From NCBI RefSeq assembly GCF_030316885.1, contig NZ_JASZYQ010000001.1, forward strand, positions 620,001 through 684,000: DNA of 64,000 nt, written 5' to 3'. The position numbers and the translations under genes are program-made. The notes under the pieces are model-generated. The model made no database searches. It was not told the DNA's origin and saw only the letters and a program-made list of their open reading frames with translations. This DNA is from Variovorax jilinensis. GTDB lineage: Bacteria > Pseudomonadota > Gammaproteobacteria > Burkholderiales > Burkholderiaceae_C. Positions 21,505-32,576 of this stretch are shown in pieces (within the stretch, counting starts at the first letter, position 1; the number at the start of each line of letters is the position of its first letter).

Positions 21505-22791
21505 ATGGACAAACTTCTGATTCGCGGCGGGCGCAAGCTTCGCGGCGAAGTACTCATTTCCGGCGCCAAGAACGCGGCCCTGCCCGAACTCTGCGCGGCG
21601 CTGCTGACCGACCAGCCCGTGACGCTGCACAACGTTCCGCGGCTCAAGGACGTGGCGACCATGCTCAAGCTGGTCCAGAACATGGGCGTCGCCGCCGAGC
21701 GCGACGACAACGGCACGGTGCGCATCGACGCCCGCACGCTCGAGGTGCCCGAGGCGCCCTACGAGCTCGTGAAGACCATGCGCGCCTCGGTGCTCGCGCT
21801 GGGCCCGCTGCTGGCGCGCTTCGGCCGCGCGAAGGTCTCGCTGCCGGGCGGCTGCGCCATCGGCTCGCGTCCGGTCGACCAGCACATCAAGGGGCTGCAG
21901 GCGATGGGCGCCGACATCGTGGTCGAGCACGGCTACATGGTCGCCAAGGTGGCGGGCGGCCGCCGCCGGCTGCACGGCGCGCGCATCACGACCGACATGG
22001 TCACGGTCACCGGCACCGAGAACTTCATGATGGCCGCCGCGCTGGCCGAGGGCGAGACCGCGCTCGAGAACGCAGCCCAGGAGCCCGAGATCGCCGACCT
22101 CGGCGAGATGCTGATCGCCATGGGCGCCAAGGTCGAGGGTCACGGCACCAGCCGCATCCGCATCCAGGGCGTGGAACGCCTTCACGGCTGCACCCACCAG
22201 GTGGTGGCCGACCGCATCGAGGCCGGCACCTTCCTCTGCGCAGTGGCCGCGACCGGCGGCGACGTGGTGCTGCGGCACGGCCGCGCCGACCACCTCGACG
22301 CCGTGATCGAGAAGCTGCGCGACGCCGGTGCCCAGGTGACGGCGGTCGAAGGCGGCATCCGCGTGCAGAGCCAGGGGCGGCTGCGCGCACAGAACTTCCG
22401 CACCACCGAGTACCCCGGCTTCCCGACCGACATGCAGGCCCAGTTCATGGCGCTCAACGCGATCGCGGAGGGCACGTCCACAGTGACCGAGACGATCTTC
22501 GAGAACCGCTTCATGCACGTCGACGAGATGCTGCGCCTGGGCGCCAAGATCCAGACCGACGGCAAGGTGGCGGTGATCGAGGGCGTCGCGCAACTGTCGG
22601 GCGCTACCGTCATGGCGACCGACCTGCGCGCCTCGGCCAGCCTGGTGATCGCGGGCCTGGTGGCCGAGGGCGAGACCCTGGTCGATCGCATCTACCACCT
22701 GGATCGCGGCTACGACCGCATGGAAGGCAAGCTGCGCGGCCTCGGTGCCGACATCGAGCGCGTGGCCGGCCCGGCCGAGGTGCAGCCGTGA
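21505..22791 (+). CDS. murA: UDP-N-acetylglucosamine 1-carboxyvinyltransferase
   Basis: MurA transfers enolpyruvate from PEP to UDP-GlcNAc, the first committed step of peptidoglycan synthesis and the fosfomycin target. The 428-aa protein begins [20 protein letters not shown], has the substrate-binding [16 protein letters not shown] and the [18 protein letters not shown] loop that holds the catalytic Cys (the fosfomycin-reactive residue), and ends in the usual domain. ATG at 21505 was preferred over a TTG two codons upstream. Its stop overlaps the hisG GTG. Confidence 0.97.
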   Translation: MDKLLIRGGRKLRGEVLISGAKNAALPELCAALLTDQPVTLHNVPRLKDVATMLKLVQNMGVAAERDDNGTVRIDARTLEVPEAPYELVKTMRASVLALGPLLARFGRAKVSLPGGCAIGSRPVDQHIKGLQAMGADIVVEHGYMVAKVAGGRRRLHGARITTDMVTVTGTENFMMAAALAEGETALENAAQEPEIADLGEMLIAMGAKVEGHGTSRIRIQGVERLHGCTHQVVADRIEAGTFLCAVAATGGDVVLRHGRADHLDAVIEKLRDAGAQVTAVEGGIRVQSQGRLRAQNFRTTEYPGFPTDMQAQFMALNAIAEGTSTVTETIFENRFMHVDEMLRLGAKIQTDGKVAVIEGVAQLSGATVMATDLRASASLVIAGLVAEGETLVDRIYHLDRGYDRMEGKLRGLGADIERVAGPAEVQP

Positions 22792-23426
22792 TCACGCTCG
22801 CGCTCTCGAAAGGCCGCATCTTCGAGGAGACGCTGCCGTTGCTGGCCGCGGCCGGCATCGAGGTCACGGAAGACCCCGAGAAATCGCGCAAGCTGATCCT
22901 CGGCACCACGCGGCCCGACGTGCGCGTGGTGCTGGTGCGCGCTTCCGACGTGCCGACCTACGTGCAGTACGGGGGCGCCGACCTCGGCGTGACCGGTCTC
23001 GACGTGCTGCTCGAGCACGGCAACCAGGGCCTCTACCAGCCGCTCGACCTGCGCATCGCGGCCTGTCGCCTGAGCGTGGCGGTGCGCGCCGACTTCGACT
23101 ACGCCTCGGCCGTGAAGCAGGGCTCGCGCCTCAAGGTGGCGACCAAGTACGTCGGACTGGCGCGCGAATTCTTCGCCAGCAAGGGCGTGCACGTCGACCT
23201 CATCAAGCTCTACGGCAGCATGGAGCTCGCGCCGCTCACCGGCCTGGCCGACGCCATCGTCGACCTGGTCTCGACCGGCAACACGCTCAAGGCCAACCAG
23301 TTGGTCGAAGTCGAGCGCATCATGGACATCAGCGCCCGCCTGGTGGTCAACCAGGCCGCACTCAAGCTCAAGCGCGAGCCGATCCGCCGCATCGTCGATG
23401 CCTTCGCATCGGCCATTCCGAAATGA
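22788..23426 (+). CDS. hisG: ATP phosphoribosyltransferase, short (HisG_S) form
   Basis: HisG joins ATP and PRPP in the first step of histidine synthesis. At 212 aa it lacks the C-terminal regulatory domain of long forms, so it should need the regulator HisZ, which is not in this window. Motifs are [16 protein letters not shown] at the N-terminus, [13 protein letters not shown], and the PRPP-binding [18 protein letters not shown]. The start is a GTG inside GTGA, overlapping the murA stop; the N-terminal [10 protein letters not shown] fits the family. Confidence 0.96.
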   Translation: MITLALSKGRIFEETLPLLAAAGIEVTEDPEKSRKLILGTTRPDVRVVLVRASDVPTYVQYGGADLGVTGLDVLLEHGNQGLYQPLDLRIAACRLSVAVRADFDYASAVKQGSRLKVATKYVGLAREFFASKGVHVDLIKLYGSMELAPLTGLADAIVDLVSTGNTLKANQLVEVERIMDISARLVVNQAALKLKREPIRRIVDAFASAIPK

Positions 23427-24745
23427 ACCTCAAAGCCGCCCCCGTCCGCCTGTCCACCGCCTCTGCCTCCTTCGAGGCCGAATTCAAGGCGCGGCTGCAT
23501 TGGTCGGCCGAGGCGGATGCGGCGATCGAGCAGGTGGTGGCCGACATCCTGGCCGACGTGCAGCAACGTGGCGACGCGGCCGTGCTCGAGTACACGCGCC
23601 GCTTCGACCGCCTCGACGCCGCGAGCATCGATGCGCTCGAACTCACTGCGGTCGAACTGCGCGCCGCCTTCGAGGCACTGCCTGCGGCGCAAAGGGATGC
23701 CCTCGAGTCGGCGGCGCGCCGCGTCCGCAGCTACCACGAGGCCCAGAAGAAGGCCAGCGGCGAGAGCTGGAGCTACCGGGACTCGGACGGCACGCTGCTG
23801 GGCCAGAAGGTGACACCACTCGACCGCGTCGGCATCTACGTGCCCGGCGGCAAGGCGGCCTATCCGTCGAGCGTGCTCATGAACGCCATTCCCGCGCACG
23901 TCGCGGGCGTGGGCGAGATCATCATGGTGGTGCCGACGCCGGGCGGCGAGAAGAATCCGCTGGTGCTGGCGGCGGCCCACGTGGCCGGCGTCACGCGCGC
24001 CTTCACCCTCGGCGGCGCGCAGGCCGTGGCCGCGCTGGCCTACGGCACCGCGAGCATTCCCGCGGTCGACAAGATCACCGGCCCCGGCAACGCCTATGTC
24101 GCGGCGGCCAAGCGCCGGGTCTTCGGCACCGTCGGCATCGACATGATCGCGGGCCCGAGCGAGATCCTCGTGCTGGCCGACGGCAGCACGCCGCCCGACT
24201 GGGTCGCGATGGACCTCTTCAGCCAGGCCGAGCACGACGAACTGGCGCAGAGCATCCTGCTCTGCCCCGACGCCGCCTACATCGAACGCGTGCAGCAGGA
24301 GATCGACCGCCTGCTGCCCGAGATGCCGCGCGCCGCGATCATCGCGGCCTCGCTCAACGGACGCGGCGCACTGATCCACACGCGCAGCATGGAAGAGGCC
24401 TGCGAGATCAGCAACCGCATCGCGCCCGAGCATCTCGAGGTCAGCAGCAGCGAGCCGCAGCGCTGGGAACCGCTGCTGCGCCATGCGGGTGCGATCTTCC
24501 TCGGCGCCTACACGAGCGAAAGCCTGGGCGACTACTGCGCGGGCCCCAACCACGTGCTGCCCACCAGCGGCACCGCGCGCTTCAGCTCGCCGCTCGGCGT
24601 CTACGACTTCCAGAAGCGCTCGAGCCTGATCGAGGTCAGCGAGGCGGGCGCGCAGGTGCTGGGCCGCGTCGCCTCGGTGCTGGCCCACGGCGAGGGCCTG
24701 CAGGCCCATGCACGGGCGGCCGAGATGCGGCTGCGGCAGCCATGA
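23423..24745 (+). CDS. hisD: Histidinol dehydrogenase
   Basis: HisD oxidises histidinol to histidine in two NAD+-dependent steps. The 440-aa protein shows [19 protein letters not shown], the signature stretch [37 protein letters not shown] and the zinc and catalytic region [10 protein letters not shown] with the later RIAPEHLEV and [15 protein letters not shown]. Length is standard. ATGA overlaps join it to hisG upstream and to a small secreted-protein gene downstream. Confidence 0.97.
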   Translation: MNLKAAPVRLSTASASFEAEFKARLHWSAEADAAIEQVVADILADVQQRGDAAVLEYTRRFDRLDAASIDALELTAVELRAAFEALPAAQRDALESAARRVRSYHEAQKKASGESWSYRDSDGTLLGQKVTPLDRVGIYVPGGKAAYPSSVLMNAIPAHVAGVGEIIMVVPTPGGEKNPLVLAAAHVAGVTRAFTLGGAQAVAALAYGTASIPAVDKITGPGNAYVAAAKRRVFGTVGIDMIAGPSEILVLADGSTPPDWVAMDLFSQAEHDELAQSILLCPDAAYIERVQQEIDRLLPEMPRAAIIAASLNGRGALIHTRSMEEACEISNRIAPEHLEVSSSEPQRWEPLLRHAGAIFLGAYTSESLGDYCAGPNHVLPTSGTARFSSPLGVYDFQKRSSLIEVSEAGAQVLGRVASVLAHGEGLQAHARAAEMRLRQP

Positions 24746-25116
24746 CGCACCGCCGGCTCGGCCCCGCGGCCGTCGGGGCCCTGGCCGCGGCGCTGCTGCT
24801 GGCAACTGCCGGCGCCGCGCAGGCGATGTCGATCCGCGAACTGCGCACGCTCGAAGCCAACGAGAAGGACGGCAAGCTCTACGCCAACTACTACCTGGTG
24901 GGCGTCATGGAGGGCCTTCGCGAAGCCAGCGCGGCCGAGCAGCGCGCCGGCCAGAAGCCGCTGTTCTGCATCAACGGCCGCCGGCTCGAACCCGCGATGG
25001 CGCGCTCCCTCTACCAGGCCGAACTGACGCGCAACGCCGACAGCTACGAAGCCGACATGCCGGTCGAACTGGTGCTGTCTTCGGCGCTGCGCAACAGCTA
25101 TCGCTGCAACCCCTAG
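24742..25116 (+). CDS. Secreted small protein, possibly Rap1a/Tai-like, inside the his operon
   Basis: This 124-aa precursor has a clear Sec signal peptide (residues 1-28, cleavage after AAQA). The mature domain of about 96 residues has two cysteines, in LFCING and at the C-terminus (SYRCNP), probably a disulfide. The helix-rich pattern [10 protein letters not shown], then [18 protein letters not shown] and an alanine/leucine-rich C-terminus, resembles Rap1a/Tai immunity proteins; this is a weak, pattern-based call. It overlaps the hisD stop by ATGA and precedes hisC by 15 nt, so it is expressed with histidine genes although it should act in the periplasm. Confidence 0.6.
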   Translation: MTHRRLGPAAVGALAAALLLATAGAAQAMSIRELRTLEANEKDGKLYANYYLVGVMEGLREASAAEQRAGQKPLFCINGRRLEPAMARSLYQAELTRNADSYEADMPVELVLSSALRNSYRCNP

Positions 25117-25131
25117 TCTCCCGATTCCCCA

Positions 25132-26223
25132 ATGACCGCTTCCGAAGACACCCGCCGCGCCCTCGGCCGCATCCGAGCCGACGTGCAATCCATGCATGCC
25201 TACGCGGTGCAGGACGCCCGTGGCCTGCTCAAGCTCGACGCCATGGAGAACCCGCACGGCCTGCCGCCCGCGCTGCAGGCCGCGCTCGGCCAGCGGCTCG
25301 GCGCGCTGGCGCTGAACCGCTATCCGGGCGAGCGCAGCGTCGATCTGCAGCGCGCGCTGGCCGACCATGCCCGCATGCCCGAAGGCTTCGCGCTGATGCT
25401 CGGCAACGGCTCGGACGAGCTGATCTCGCTGCTCGCCATGGCCTGCGACCTGGCCGGCGCCGCCATCCTGGCGCCGGTGCCGGGCTTCGTGATGTATGCG
25501 ATGAGCGCCCAGCTGCAGGGCCTGCGCTTCGTCGGCGTGCCGCTCACGCCCGATTTCGAGCTCGATGAAGGCGCCATGCTGGCGGCGATCGAGACGGAAA
25601 AGCCGGCGATCGTCTTCCTGGCCTATCCCAACAACCCGACCGCCAACCTCTGGGACGACGCCGCGATCGAGCGGATCGTCGAGGCGCAGGGCGCACAGGG
25701 CGGCCTGGTGGTGATCGACGAGGCCTACCAGCCCTTCGCGGGCCGCAGCTACATCGACCGCGTGGCGCGCCACGGCCACGTGCTGCTGATGCGAACGCTG
25801 AGCAAGTTCGGCCTCGCCGGCGCCCGCCTGGGCTACCTGATGGGCCCCGCGGCGCTGGTGGCCGAGGTCGACAAGGTGCGCCCGCCCTACAACATCAGCG
25901 TGCTGAACTGCGAATGCGCGCTGTTCGCCCTCGAGCATGCCGAGGTGTTCGCGGCCCAGGCCGCCGACATCCGCAGCCAGCGCGCCGTGGTGACCGAGGG
26001 GCTGGCCCGGCTGCCGGCCGTCAGGAGCTGGCCCAGCGAGGCCAACATGGTCCTGATCCGGGTGCCCGACGCCGCAAAGACCTTCGAGGGCATGAAGGCT
26101 CGCGGCGTGCTGGTCAAGAACGTTTCTAAAATGCACCCATTGCTCGCGAACTGCCTGCGGCTGACGGTCGGCACCGCCGACGAGAACGCCCGCATGCTCG
26201 CTGCCCTCGAAGCCTCACTATGA
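25132..26223 (+). CDS. hisC: Histidinol-phosphate aminotransferase
   Basis: HisC is a PLP enzyme that transaminates imidazole-acetol phosphate to histidinol phosphate. The 363-aa fold type I aminotransferase shows [13 protein letters not shown] near the N-terminus, [32 protein letters not shown] and the PLP lysine in [15 protein letters not shown]. Length is typical. The stop overlaps the hisB start (ATGA). Confidence 0.96.
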   Translation: MTASEDTRRALGRIRADVQSMHAYAVQDARGLLKLDAMENPHGLPPALQAALGQRLGALALNRYPGERSVDLQRALADHARMPEGFALMLGNGSDELISLLAMACDLAGAAILAPVPGFVMYAMSAQLQGLRFVGVPLTPDFELDEGAMLAAIETEKPAIVFLAYPNNPTANLWDDAAIERIVEAQGAQGGLVVIDEAYQPFAGRSYIDRVARHGHVLLMRTLSKFGLAGARLGYLMGPAALVAEVDKVRPPYNISVLNCECALFALEHAEVFAAQAADIRSQRAVVTEGLARLPAVRSWPSEANMVLIRVPDAAKTFEGMKARGVLVKNVSKMHPLLANCLRLTVGTADENARMLAALEASL

Positions 26224-26849
26224 ACACTCCCATGGCCCCCGAAGCCGTCGTCGCCTCCGGCGCCCGCACGGCCTCCGTGACCCGCAACACGGCCGAGACC
26301 AAGATCACGGTCCGGGTCGACCTCGACGGCAGCGGCCGCGCCAGCCTCTCGACCGGCATCGGCTTCTTCGACCACATGCTCGACCAGATCGCGCGCCACG
26401 GCCTGATCGACCTCGACATCGACTGCCAGGGCGACCTGCACATCGACGGCCACCACACGGTGGAAGACGTCGGCATCACGCTGGGGCAGGCGGTGGCCAA
26501 GGCGGTCGGCGACAAGAAGGGCATCCGTCGCTACGGCCATGCCTACGTGCCGCTCGACGAGGCCCTGAGCCGCGTCGTGATCGATTTCTCTGGCCGTCCG
26601 GGCCTCGTCATGGACGTCCCGTTCACGAGCGGCATGATCGGCACCTTCGACAGCCAGCTCACCTACGAGTTCTTCCAGGGTTTCGTGAACCACGCCTTCG
26701 TCACGCTGCACATCGACAACCTCAAGGGCGTCAACGCGCATCACCAGTGCGAGACCGTGTTCAAGGCCTTCGCGCGCGCGCTGCGTGCCGCGCTCGAGCT
26801 CGATCCGCGCTCGGCGGGCGTCATCCCCTCGACCAAGGGCTCGCTCTGA
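26220..26849 (+). CDS. hisB: Imidazoleglycerol-phosphate dehydratase
   Basis: HisB dehydrates imidazole glycerol phosphate to imidazole-acetol phosphate. At 209 aa it is the monofunctional form, without the histidinol phosphatase domain found in E. coli. The manganese-binding repeats are seen as [28 protein letters not shown] and [18 protein letters not shown]. The histidinol-phosphatase step must be supplied from outside this window. Confidence 0.97.
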   Translation: MNTPMAPEAVVASGARTASVTRNTAETKITVRVDLDGSGRASLSTGIGFFDHMLDQIARHGLIDLDIDCQGDLHIDGHHTVEDVGITLGQAVAKAVGDKKGIRRYGHAYVPLDEALSRVVIDFSGRPGLVMDVPFTSGMIGTFDSQLTYEFFQGFVNHAFVTLHIDNLKGVNAHHQCETVFKAFARALRAALELDPRSAGVIPSTKGSL

Positions 26850-26851
26850 CC

Positions 26852-27508
26852 GTGTCCGGCGCATCCAACACCGTTGCCGTGGTCGACTACGGCATGGGCA
26901 ACCTGCGTTCGGTGTCGCAGGCGGTGCAGCATGCCGCCGACCAGGTGGGCGTCCAGGTGTTCGTCACCTCTGACCCGGAAGTGGTTCGCCGCGCCACCCG
27001 CGTGGTGCTGCCGGGGCAGGGCGCCATGCCCGACTGCATGCGAGAGCTGCGCGACTCGGGCCTGCTCGAGCCGGTGCTCGAGGCTGCGGCCTCGAAGCCC
27101 CTGTTCGGCGTCTGCGTGGGCATGCAGATGCTGCTGTCGCGCAGCGACGAAGGCCCGACCGACGGCCTCGGCCTGATCCCGGGCGAGGTGCGCAAGTTCG
27201 AACTCGAAGGCCGGCTGCAGCCCGACGGCAGCCGCTTCAAGGTGCCGCAGATGGGCTGGAACCAGGTGCGCCAGACGCGGCCGCACCCGGTATGGGCCGG
27301 CGTACCCGACGACAGCTACTTCTATTTCGTCCACAGCTTCTATGCCCGCCCGGCCGACGCCGTCCACAGCGCCGGCGAGGCCGACTACGGTGGCCGCTTT
27401 ACCGCGGCGCTCGCACGCGATAACATTTTTGCCACCCAGTTCCACCCCGAGAAGAGCGCGGACCACGGGTTGCAGCTCTACCGAAACTTCCTCCACTGGA
27501 ATCCCTGA
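26852..27508 (+). CDS. hisH: Imidazole glycerol phosphate synthase, glutamine amidotransferase subunit
   Basis: HisH frees ammonia from glutamine for HisF. The 218-aa class I amidotransferase shows [12 protein letters not shown] at the start, the nucleophile in [11 protein letters not shown], and the His-Glu pair in [10 protein letters not shown]. The start is a GTG at 26852, two nt after hisB; the open frame further upstream lies in hisB. A gap of 125 nt separates it from hisA. Confidence 0.96.
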   Translation: MSGASNTVAVVDYGMGNLRSVSQAVQHAADQVGVQVFVTSDPEVVRRATRVVLPGQGAMPDCMRELRDSGLLEPVLEAAASKPLFGVCVGMQMLLSRSDEGPTDGLGLIPGEVRKFELEGRLQPDGSRFKVPQMGWNQVRQTRPHPVWAGVPDDSYFYFVHSFYARPADAVHSAGEADYGGRFTAALARDNIFATQFHPEKSADHGLQLYRNFLHWNP

Positions 27509-27633
27509 CGCATTGAACGCTCCCACCGTTCGGCCCGCGCGTGCCCGCGCAGCGACGGCCCGGACCTGAGTACCATCGCGCTTTTCGTCCTTTCGTTTTC
27601 CCGTCCCTCCCGCCCGCCACGCAATCCCGCACC

Positions 27634-28374
27634 ATGCTCCTCATTCCAGCGATCGACCTCAAGGATGGCCATTGCGTTCGCCTCAAGCAAGGCGACATGG
27701 ACCAGTCCACCACCTTCAGCGAAGACCCGGCCGCGATGGCGCGCAAGTGGCTCGAGGCCGGTGCGCGTCGGCTGCACCTGGTCGACCTGAACGGCGCCTT
27801 CGCCGGCAAGCCGCAGAACCATGCGGCGATCAAGGCGATCCTGCGCGCGGTCGGCGACGACATCCCGGTGCAGCTGGGCGGCGGCATCCGAGACCTCGAC
27901 ACCATCGAGCGCTACATCGACGACGGCCTGCGCTACGTGATCATCGGCACGGCCGCGGTCAAGAACCCGGGCTTCCTCAAGGACGCTTGCAGCGCCTTCG
28001 GCGGCCACATCATCGTCGGCCTCGACGCCAAGGACGGCAAGGTCGCCACCGACGGCTGGAGCAAGCTCACGGGCCACGAGGTGGCCGACCTCGGCAAGAA
28101 GTTCGAGGACTACGGCGTCGAATCGATCATCTACACCGACATCGGCCGCGACGGCATGCTCTCGGGCATCAACATCGAGGCCACCGTGCGGCTCGCGCAG
28201 GCGCTTACCATCCCCGTGATCGCCTCGGGCGGGCTCTCGAACATGGCCGACATCGACCAGCTCTGCGCGGTCGAGTCCGACGGCATCGAAGGCGTGATCT
28301 GCGGCCGCGCCATCTATTCGGGCGACCTCGACTTCACGGCCGCCCAGGCCCGCGCCGACGAACTCGCGGCCTAG
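27634..28374 (+). CDS. hisA: Phosphoribosylformimino-AICAR-phosphate isomerase
   Basis: HisA opens the ribose ring of ProFAR to give PRFAR. The 246-aa beta/alpha barrel begins [19 protein letters not shown] with the catalytic Asp in the first strand, and has VQLGGGIRD, the second Asp in [10 protein letters not shown] and the phosphate-binding ASGGLSNM. The frame is open 31 codons upstream, but the ATG at 27634 matches the family start. The preceding 125 nt includes a pyrimidine-rich stretch (27570-27620) with no clear -10 box. Confidence 0.96.
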   Translation: MLLIPAIDLKDGHCVRLKQGDMDQSTTFSEDPAAMARKWLEAGARRLHLVDLNGAFAGKPQNHAAIKAILRAVGDDIPVQLGGGIRDLDTIERYIDDGLRYVIIGTAAVKNPGFLKDACSAFGGHIIVGLDAKDGKVATDGWSKLTGHEVADLGKKFEDYGVESIIYTDIGRDGMLSGINIEATVRLAQALTIPVIASGGLSNMADIDQLCAVESDGIEGVICGRAIYSGDLDFTAAQARADELAA

Positions 28375-28395
28375 GCGCCCGGGCGCGCGCCGCAA

Positions 28396-28426
28396 CGCCG
28401 GCGCGGTCTTTCCCCCGGCGCCGGCG
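28396..28426 (+). other. GC-rich hairpin between hisA and the epimerase gene
   Basis: CGCCGGCGC (28396-28404) can pair with GCGCCGGCG (28418-28426) across a 13-nt loop. A 12-bp perfect palindrome GCGCCCGGGCGC lies just upstream at 28375-28386. No T-run follows, so intrinsic termination is unlikely; it could slow RNA polymerase or protect the hisA 3' end. Confidence 0.55.
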
Positions 28427-28448
28427 CGTCGGCGGTCGGCGTCAAACC

Positions 28449-28454
28449 TAGAAT
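28449..28454 (+). promoter_or_regulatory. TAGAAT -10-like box 7 nt before the epimerase start
   Basis: TAGAATCGAGGCC precedes the ATG at 28462. Transcription from it would start at or next to the ATG, giving a leaderless mRNA. No -35 match is visible. Confidence 0.4.
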
Positions 28455-28461
28455 CGAGGCC

Positions 28462-29304
28462 ATGACCCTCAGTGCCCTCGACTTTCGCGGCCAGCCTGCG
28501 GTGCACCTGGCGCTGCCTGGCGGTGCCGCCTGCACCGTGGCGCTGCACGGCGCGCACCTGCTGTCCTGGACCACCGCCGACGGCGTCGAACGCATCTACC
28601 TGAGCCCCGAGGCCCGCTTCGACGGCCGGAGCGCGATCCGCGGCGGCGTGCCGATCTGCTGGCCGCAATTCAACCAGCGCGGGGCGCTGCCCAAGCATGG
28701 CTTCGCGCGCAACCTGCCGTGGACGGTCGAGCCGACGGCCGCCGGCGGGCGTCCGGGCACGCTGGTGCTGAGCCTGCGCGACGGTCCGGCCACCCGTGCC
28801 CTCTGGCCGCACGCCTTCCAGGCACACCTGACGCTGACGCTGGCGCCCAGGTCGCTGCGCATCGCGCTGGCCATCGACAACATCGGCGGCGAGACTCTTT
28901 CCTTCGCCGCCGCGCTGCACAGCTATCTGCGGGTCGACGACGTCGTGCAGGCCAGGCTCGAAGGCCTGCAGGGCGCCAACCGCTGGGACGCGGTGCGCGA
29001 CGACCGGCATGTCGAGAGCGCGTCATCCCCGGTCTTCGGCAGCGAGTTCGACAGCGTCTATGTGGCGCCGGCCCGGCCGCTGCGGCTGGTGCAGCCCTCG
29101 GGCACGCTCGAGATCGCGCAGAGTGCGAGCTGCACCGAGACGGTGGTCTGGAACCCGGGGCCGGTGCTCTCCGCCAAACTGGACGACATGCCCGACGACG
29201 GCTGGCGGCACATGCTGTGCGTCGAGGCCGCGCGCATCGACGAGGCCGTGCAGCTCGCGCCGGGTGCGCAGTGGCAGGGCTGGCAGCAGCTCACCGTCGC
29301 CTGA
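28462..29304 (+). CDS. Aldose 1-epimerase-like protein (D-hexose-6-phosphate mutarotase type)
   Basis: This 280-aa protein has the galactose-mutarotase beta-sandwich pattern of the YeaD/hexose-6-phosphate mutarotase group. [20 protein letters not shown] is near the N-terminus, then [16 protein letters not shown] and [10 protein letters not shown] (catalytic His region), [12 protein letters not shown], and the catalytic-Glu region [14 protein letters not shown]. It interconverts sugar anomers; the true substrate is unknown. It lies between hisA and hisF, outside the histidine pathway, and has its own candidate promoter. Confidence 0.87.
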   Translation: MTLSALDFRGQPAVHLALPGGAACTVALHGAHLLSWTTADGVERIYLSPEARFDGRSAIRGGVPICWPQFNQRGALPKHGFARNLPWTVEPTAAGGRPGTLVLSLRDGPATRALWPHAFQAHLTLTLAPRSLRIALAIDNIGGETLSFAAALHSYLRVDDVVQARLEGLQGANRWDAVRDDRHVESASSPVFGSEFDSVYVAPARPLRLVQPSGTLEIAQSASCTETVVWNPGPVLSAKLDDMPDDGWRHMLCVEAARIDEAVQLAPGAQWQGWQQLTVA

Positions 29305-29329
29305 AACCTTTTCTCCTTCGAATTTCTCC

Positions 29330-30130
<801 letters not shown>

Positions 30131-30155
30131 CACCCGTGACCGACAATAGCCCGCT

Positions 30156-30557
30156 ATGAACTGGCTCGACGAAGTGAAATGGGACGCGAACGGCCTGGTG
30201 CCCGTGATCGCGCAGGAAAAAGGCAGCAACGACGTGCTGATGTTCGCCTGGATGGACCGCGAGGCGCTGGCCAGGACCGCCGAGCTCGGCCGTGCCGTGT
30301 ACTTCAGCCGATCGCGCGGCAAGCTCTGGTTCAAGGGCGAGGAGTCCGGCCACGTGCAGCTCGTGCACGAGATCCGCATCGACTGCGACAACGACGTGCT
30401 GCTGCTGCAGGTCACGCAGCAGGGCCACGAACCCGGCATCGCCTGCCACACCGGCCGCCACAGCTGCTTCTTCAGCAAGTACCAGGACGGCCGCTGGACG
30501 GCCACCGAACCGGTCTTGAAGGATCCGGCCTCGATCTATACCTCGTCCTCACGATGA
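30156..30557 (+). CDS. hisI: Phosphoribosyl-AMP cyclohydrolase
   Basis: HisI hydrolyses the adenine ring of PR-AMP. The 133-aa protein is the stand-alone cyclohydrolase with zinc and magnesium sites seen as [11 protein letters not shown] and [10 protein letters not shown], plus [10 protein letters not shown] near the N-terminus. hisI and hisE are separate here, unlike the fused E. coli gene. A GACAAT -10-like box at 30142-30147 lies 8 nt before the ATG. The stop overlaps hisE (ATGA). Confidence 0.96.
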   Translation: MNWLDEVKWDANGLVPVIAQEKGSNDVLMFAWMDREALARTAELGRAVYFSRSRGKLWFKGEESGHVQLVHEIRIDCDNDVLLLQVTQQGHEPGIACHTGRHSCFFSKYQDGRWTATEPVLKDPASIYTSSSR

Positions 30558-30940
30558 ATTCCGACACCCGCCGCAACGCCGAGGACGCGCTGGCCCGCCT
30601 GGCCGCCGTGATCGAGAGCCGGCTGCCCGCGAACGGCGGCGACCCCGACAAGAGCTATGTCGCGCGCCTGCTGCACCGCGGCCCGGATGCCTTCCTCAAG
30701 AAGATCGGCGAGGAAGCCACCGAGGTCGTGATGGCCGCCAAGGACGCCGACCACGGCGGCGACCGCACCAAGCTCGTGAACGAGGTCGCCGACCTCTGGT
30801 TCCACAGCATGGTGGCGCTGGCGCACTACGGCTTCACGCCGGCCGACGTGATCGCCGAGCTCGAGCGCCGAGAGGGCACCAGCGGCATCGAGGAAAAGGC
30901 CCTGCGCAAGGCGCAGGACCGCGAAGCATCCAATGACTGA
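30554..30940 (+). CDS. hisE: Phosphoribosyl-ATP pyrophosphatase
   Basis: HisE removes pyrophosphate from PR-ATP, the second step of histidine synthesis. The 128-aa helical MazG-like protein has [11 protein letters not shown], the acidic metal-binding [15 protein letters not shown] and the matching [15 protein letters not shown]. It starts at the ATG overlapping the hisI stop and is the last histidine gene in the operon. Confidence 0.96.
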   Translation: MNSDTRRNAEDALARLAAVIESRLPANGGDPDKSYVARLLHRGPDAFLKKIGEEATEVVMAAKDADHGGDRTKLVNEVADLWFHSMVALAHYGFTPADVIAELERREGTSGIEEKALRKAQDREASND

Positions 30941-30955
30941 AAAGGAGCGCACGCC

Positions 30956-31345
30956 ATGTCCAACGACATCATCACCGTCGAGCCCGACGACTCGCTCAAG
31001 ACCTGGGGCTGGGTCAGCTACATCCTGCACCTGGTGGTGGCGATCGGCGCCGTTCTGCCGGGCGCGCAGGCCTCGGTCGGGCTGCTGCTCATCGCGCTGA
31101 TCATCGATCTGGTCAAGCGCGAGGACGCCGCCGGCACCTGGCAGGCCTCGCACTTCAGCTGGCGCATCCGCTCGGTGCTGTGGGCCGGCGTGCTGTACGT
31201 GCTGACCTCCTGGCTGTGGCTGCTCTTCCTGGTGCCGGGCTGGATCGCCTGGGCACTGATTTCGCTTTGGTTCCTCTATCGCATCGTCAAGGGGATGGTG
31301 CGCATGAATGCGGGACGACCCATGGAAACCGGCAATGTCATCTGA
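30956..31345 (+). CDS. DUF4870-like membrane protein
   Basis: This 129-aa protein has about three to four hydrophobic segments (around residues 18-36, 42-52, 74-92 and 93-108) and a short acidic N-terminus. The spacing and the C-terminal motif WFLYRIVKGMVRMNAGRPM resemble the DUF4870 family. Function is unknown. It has the strong RBS AAAGGAG, follows hisE by 15 nt and overlaps the HIT gene by 11 nt. Confidence 0.75.
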   Translation: MSNDIITVEPDDSLKTWGWVSYILHLVVAIGAVLPGAQASVGLLLIALIIDLVKREDAAGTWQASHFSWRIRSVLWAGVLYVLTSWLWLLFLVPGWIAWALISLWFLYRIVKGMVRMNAGRPMETGNVI

Positions 31346-31694
31346 TCCCAGCTGCCTCTTCTGCAAGATCGTCGAAGGCAAGATCCCTTCGCGCAAGGTC
31401 TACGAGGACGAAGACCTTTTCGCCTTTCACGACATCGCGCCCTGGGCGCCGGTGCATTTCATGATCGTGCCGAAGCGCCACATCGCATCGATGGCCCAGG
31501 TCACGCCCGACGACGCGGCGCTGATGGGCAAGATCATGACCCTGGCACCCCGCCTGGCCGCCGAGCAGGGCTGCAGGCCCTACCCCGAGGGCGGTTTCCG
31601 CATCGTGGTCAACACCGGCAACGAGGGCGGGCAGGAGGTGCATCATCTCCACGTGCACGTCATGGGTGGGCCCAGGCCCTGGGCCAGGGGCTGA
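31335..31694 (+). CDS. hinT: HIT-family nucleotide hydrolase (HinT-like)
   Basis: This 119-aa protein has the histidine triad HLHVHV (His104, 106, 108; EVHHLHVHVMGG) and the N-terminal CLFCKIVEGKIPSRKVYEDE of HinT-type phosphoramidases, which hydrolyse adenosine 5'-phosphoramidate and aminoacyl-adenylates. The ATG at 31335 lies within the end of the DUF4870 gene; another ATG at 31308 would add nine residues that are not typical of the family. Confidence 0.93.
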   Translation: MSSDPSCLFCKIVEGKIPSRKVYEDEDLFAFHDIAPWAPVHFMIVPKRHIASMAQVTPDDAALMGKIMTLAPRLAAEQGCRPYPEGGFRIVVNTGNEGGQEVHHLHVHVMGGPRPWARG

Positions 31695-31743
31695 GCCTTT
31701 CTTCGCATCCTTTCATCGCCGCGCGCGGCCTATAGCCATTCTT

Positions 31744-31772
31744 TTGGCTCACCATCGCGCGCCGTCTAAAAT
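31744..31772 (+). promoter_or_regulatory. Candidate promoter for tatABC
   Basis: TTGGCT (31744-31749) and TAAAAT (31767-31772) are 17 bp apart, a good sigma70-type pair. The tatA ATG follows 25 nt after the -10 with the RBS CAGGAGT in between. Confidence 0.6.
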
Positions 31773-31797
31773 CCGGCACATTCTTCAGGAGTAATCC

Positions 31798-32037
31798 ATG
31801 GGTTCCTTTTCCATCTGGCACTGGTTGATCGTGCTGCTCGTCGTCGTGATGATCTTCGGCACCAAGAAGCTGCGCAACATGGGCTCCGACCTCGGCGGCG
31901 CCGTGAAGGGCTTCAAGGACGGCATGAAGGAAGGCGGCACGCCCGAGACGCCCGTCGTCAACCCGAACGCCCAGGTGACCGGCAACGCGAGCGCCGACAA
32001 GACGACGATCGACGTCGAAGCGCGTCAGAAGTCCTAA
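31798..32037 (+). CDS. tatA: Sec-independent translocase subunit TatA
   Basis: TatA oligomers form the passage through which folded Tat substrates cross the inner membrane. The 79-aa protein has one N-terminal membrane helix (about residues 6-21), the hinge [20 protein letters not shown] and an amphipathic helix, then a disordered tail. It is preceded by a clear promoter and RBS and followed 17 nt later by tatB. Confidence 0.95.
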   Translation: MGSFSIWHWLIVLLVVVMIFGTKKLRNMGSDLGGAVKGFKDGMKEGGTPETPVVNPNAQVTGNASADKTTIDVEARQKS

Positions 32038-32054
32038 CGCCCGATCGTCCGTAC

Positions 32055-32513
32055 GTGATCGACCTCGGCATCTCGAAGCTGGCCCTGATCGGCGCCGTGG
32101 CGCTGATCGTCATCGGGCCCGAAAAGCTGCCGCGCGTGGCGCGCACCGTGGGCACGCTGCTGGGCAAGGCCCAGCGCTACGTCAACGACGTCAAGGCCGA
32201 GGTCAATCGCTCGATGGACCTCGACGAGCTGCGCAAGATGAAGGACACGGTGCAGGAAGCCGCGCGCGACGTCGAGCAGAGCATCCACGCCGGCGCCAGC
32301 GACTTCGAGAAGCAGTTCTCCGAAAGCGGCCAGACGCTCTCCGAGCTGGCCGACAGCCCGCCGTCCTATCCCGAATACAAGCACCCACGCAAGAACTGGC
32401 GCCTGAAGCAGGGCGCCACGCCACAGTGGTACAAGGCGCGCAACGGCGTTCGCACCAAGGCGCTGTCGGGCGCCGCGCGCGTCGCCCGCTATCGCCCTCA
32501 CAAGATCAACTAG
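32055..32513 (+). CDS. tatB: Sec-independent translocase subunit TatB
   Basis: TatB binds signal peptides with TatC and passes substrate to TatA. The 152-aa protein begins [20 protein letters not shown], and [20 protein letters not shown] is the hallmark TatB hinge and amphipathic helix. A long helical, charged middle (about residues 45-100) and a basic C-terminus follow. The start is a GTG at 32055, supported by the family N-terminus. Confidence 0.95.
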   Translation: MIDLGISKLALIGAVALIVIGPEKLPRVARTVGTLLGKAQRYVNDVKAEVNRSMDLDELRKMKDTVQEAARDVEQSIHAGASDFEKQFSESGQTLSELADSPPSYPEYKHPRKNWRLKQGATPQWYKARNGVRTKALSGAARVARYRPHKIN

Positions 32514-32576
32514 CCGCATCGACGACAGACGGCGGCGGCATGCGGCGCGCGCCGCATCCGAGCGCAGCGACCCCAC

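Noticed and set aside
24742-25116. Complete toxin-immunity pair in the his operon
   Set aside because: Only an immunity-like candidate is present. The neighbours are hisD and hisC, and no amidase effector, VgrG or PAAR gene is in the window.
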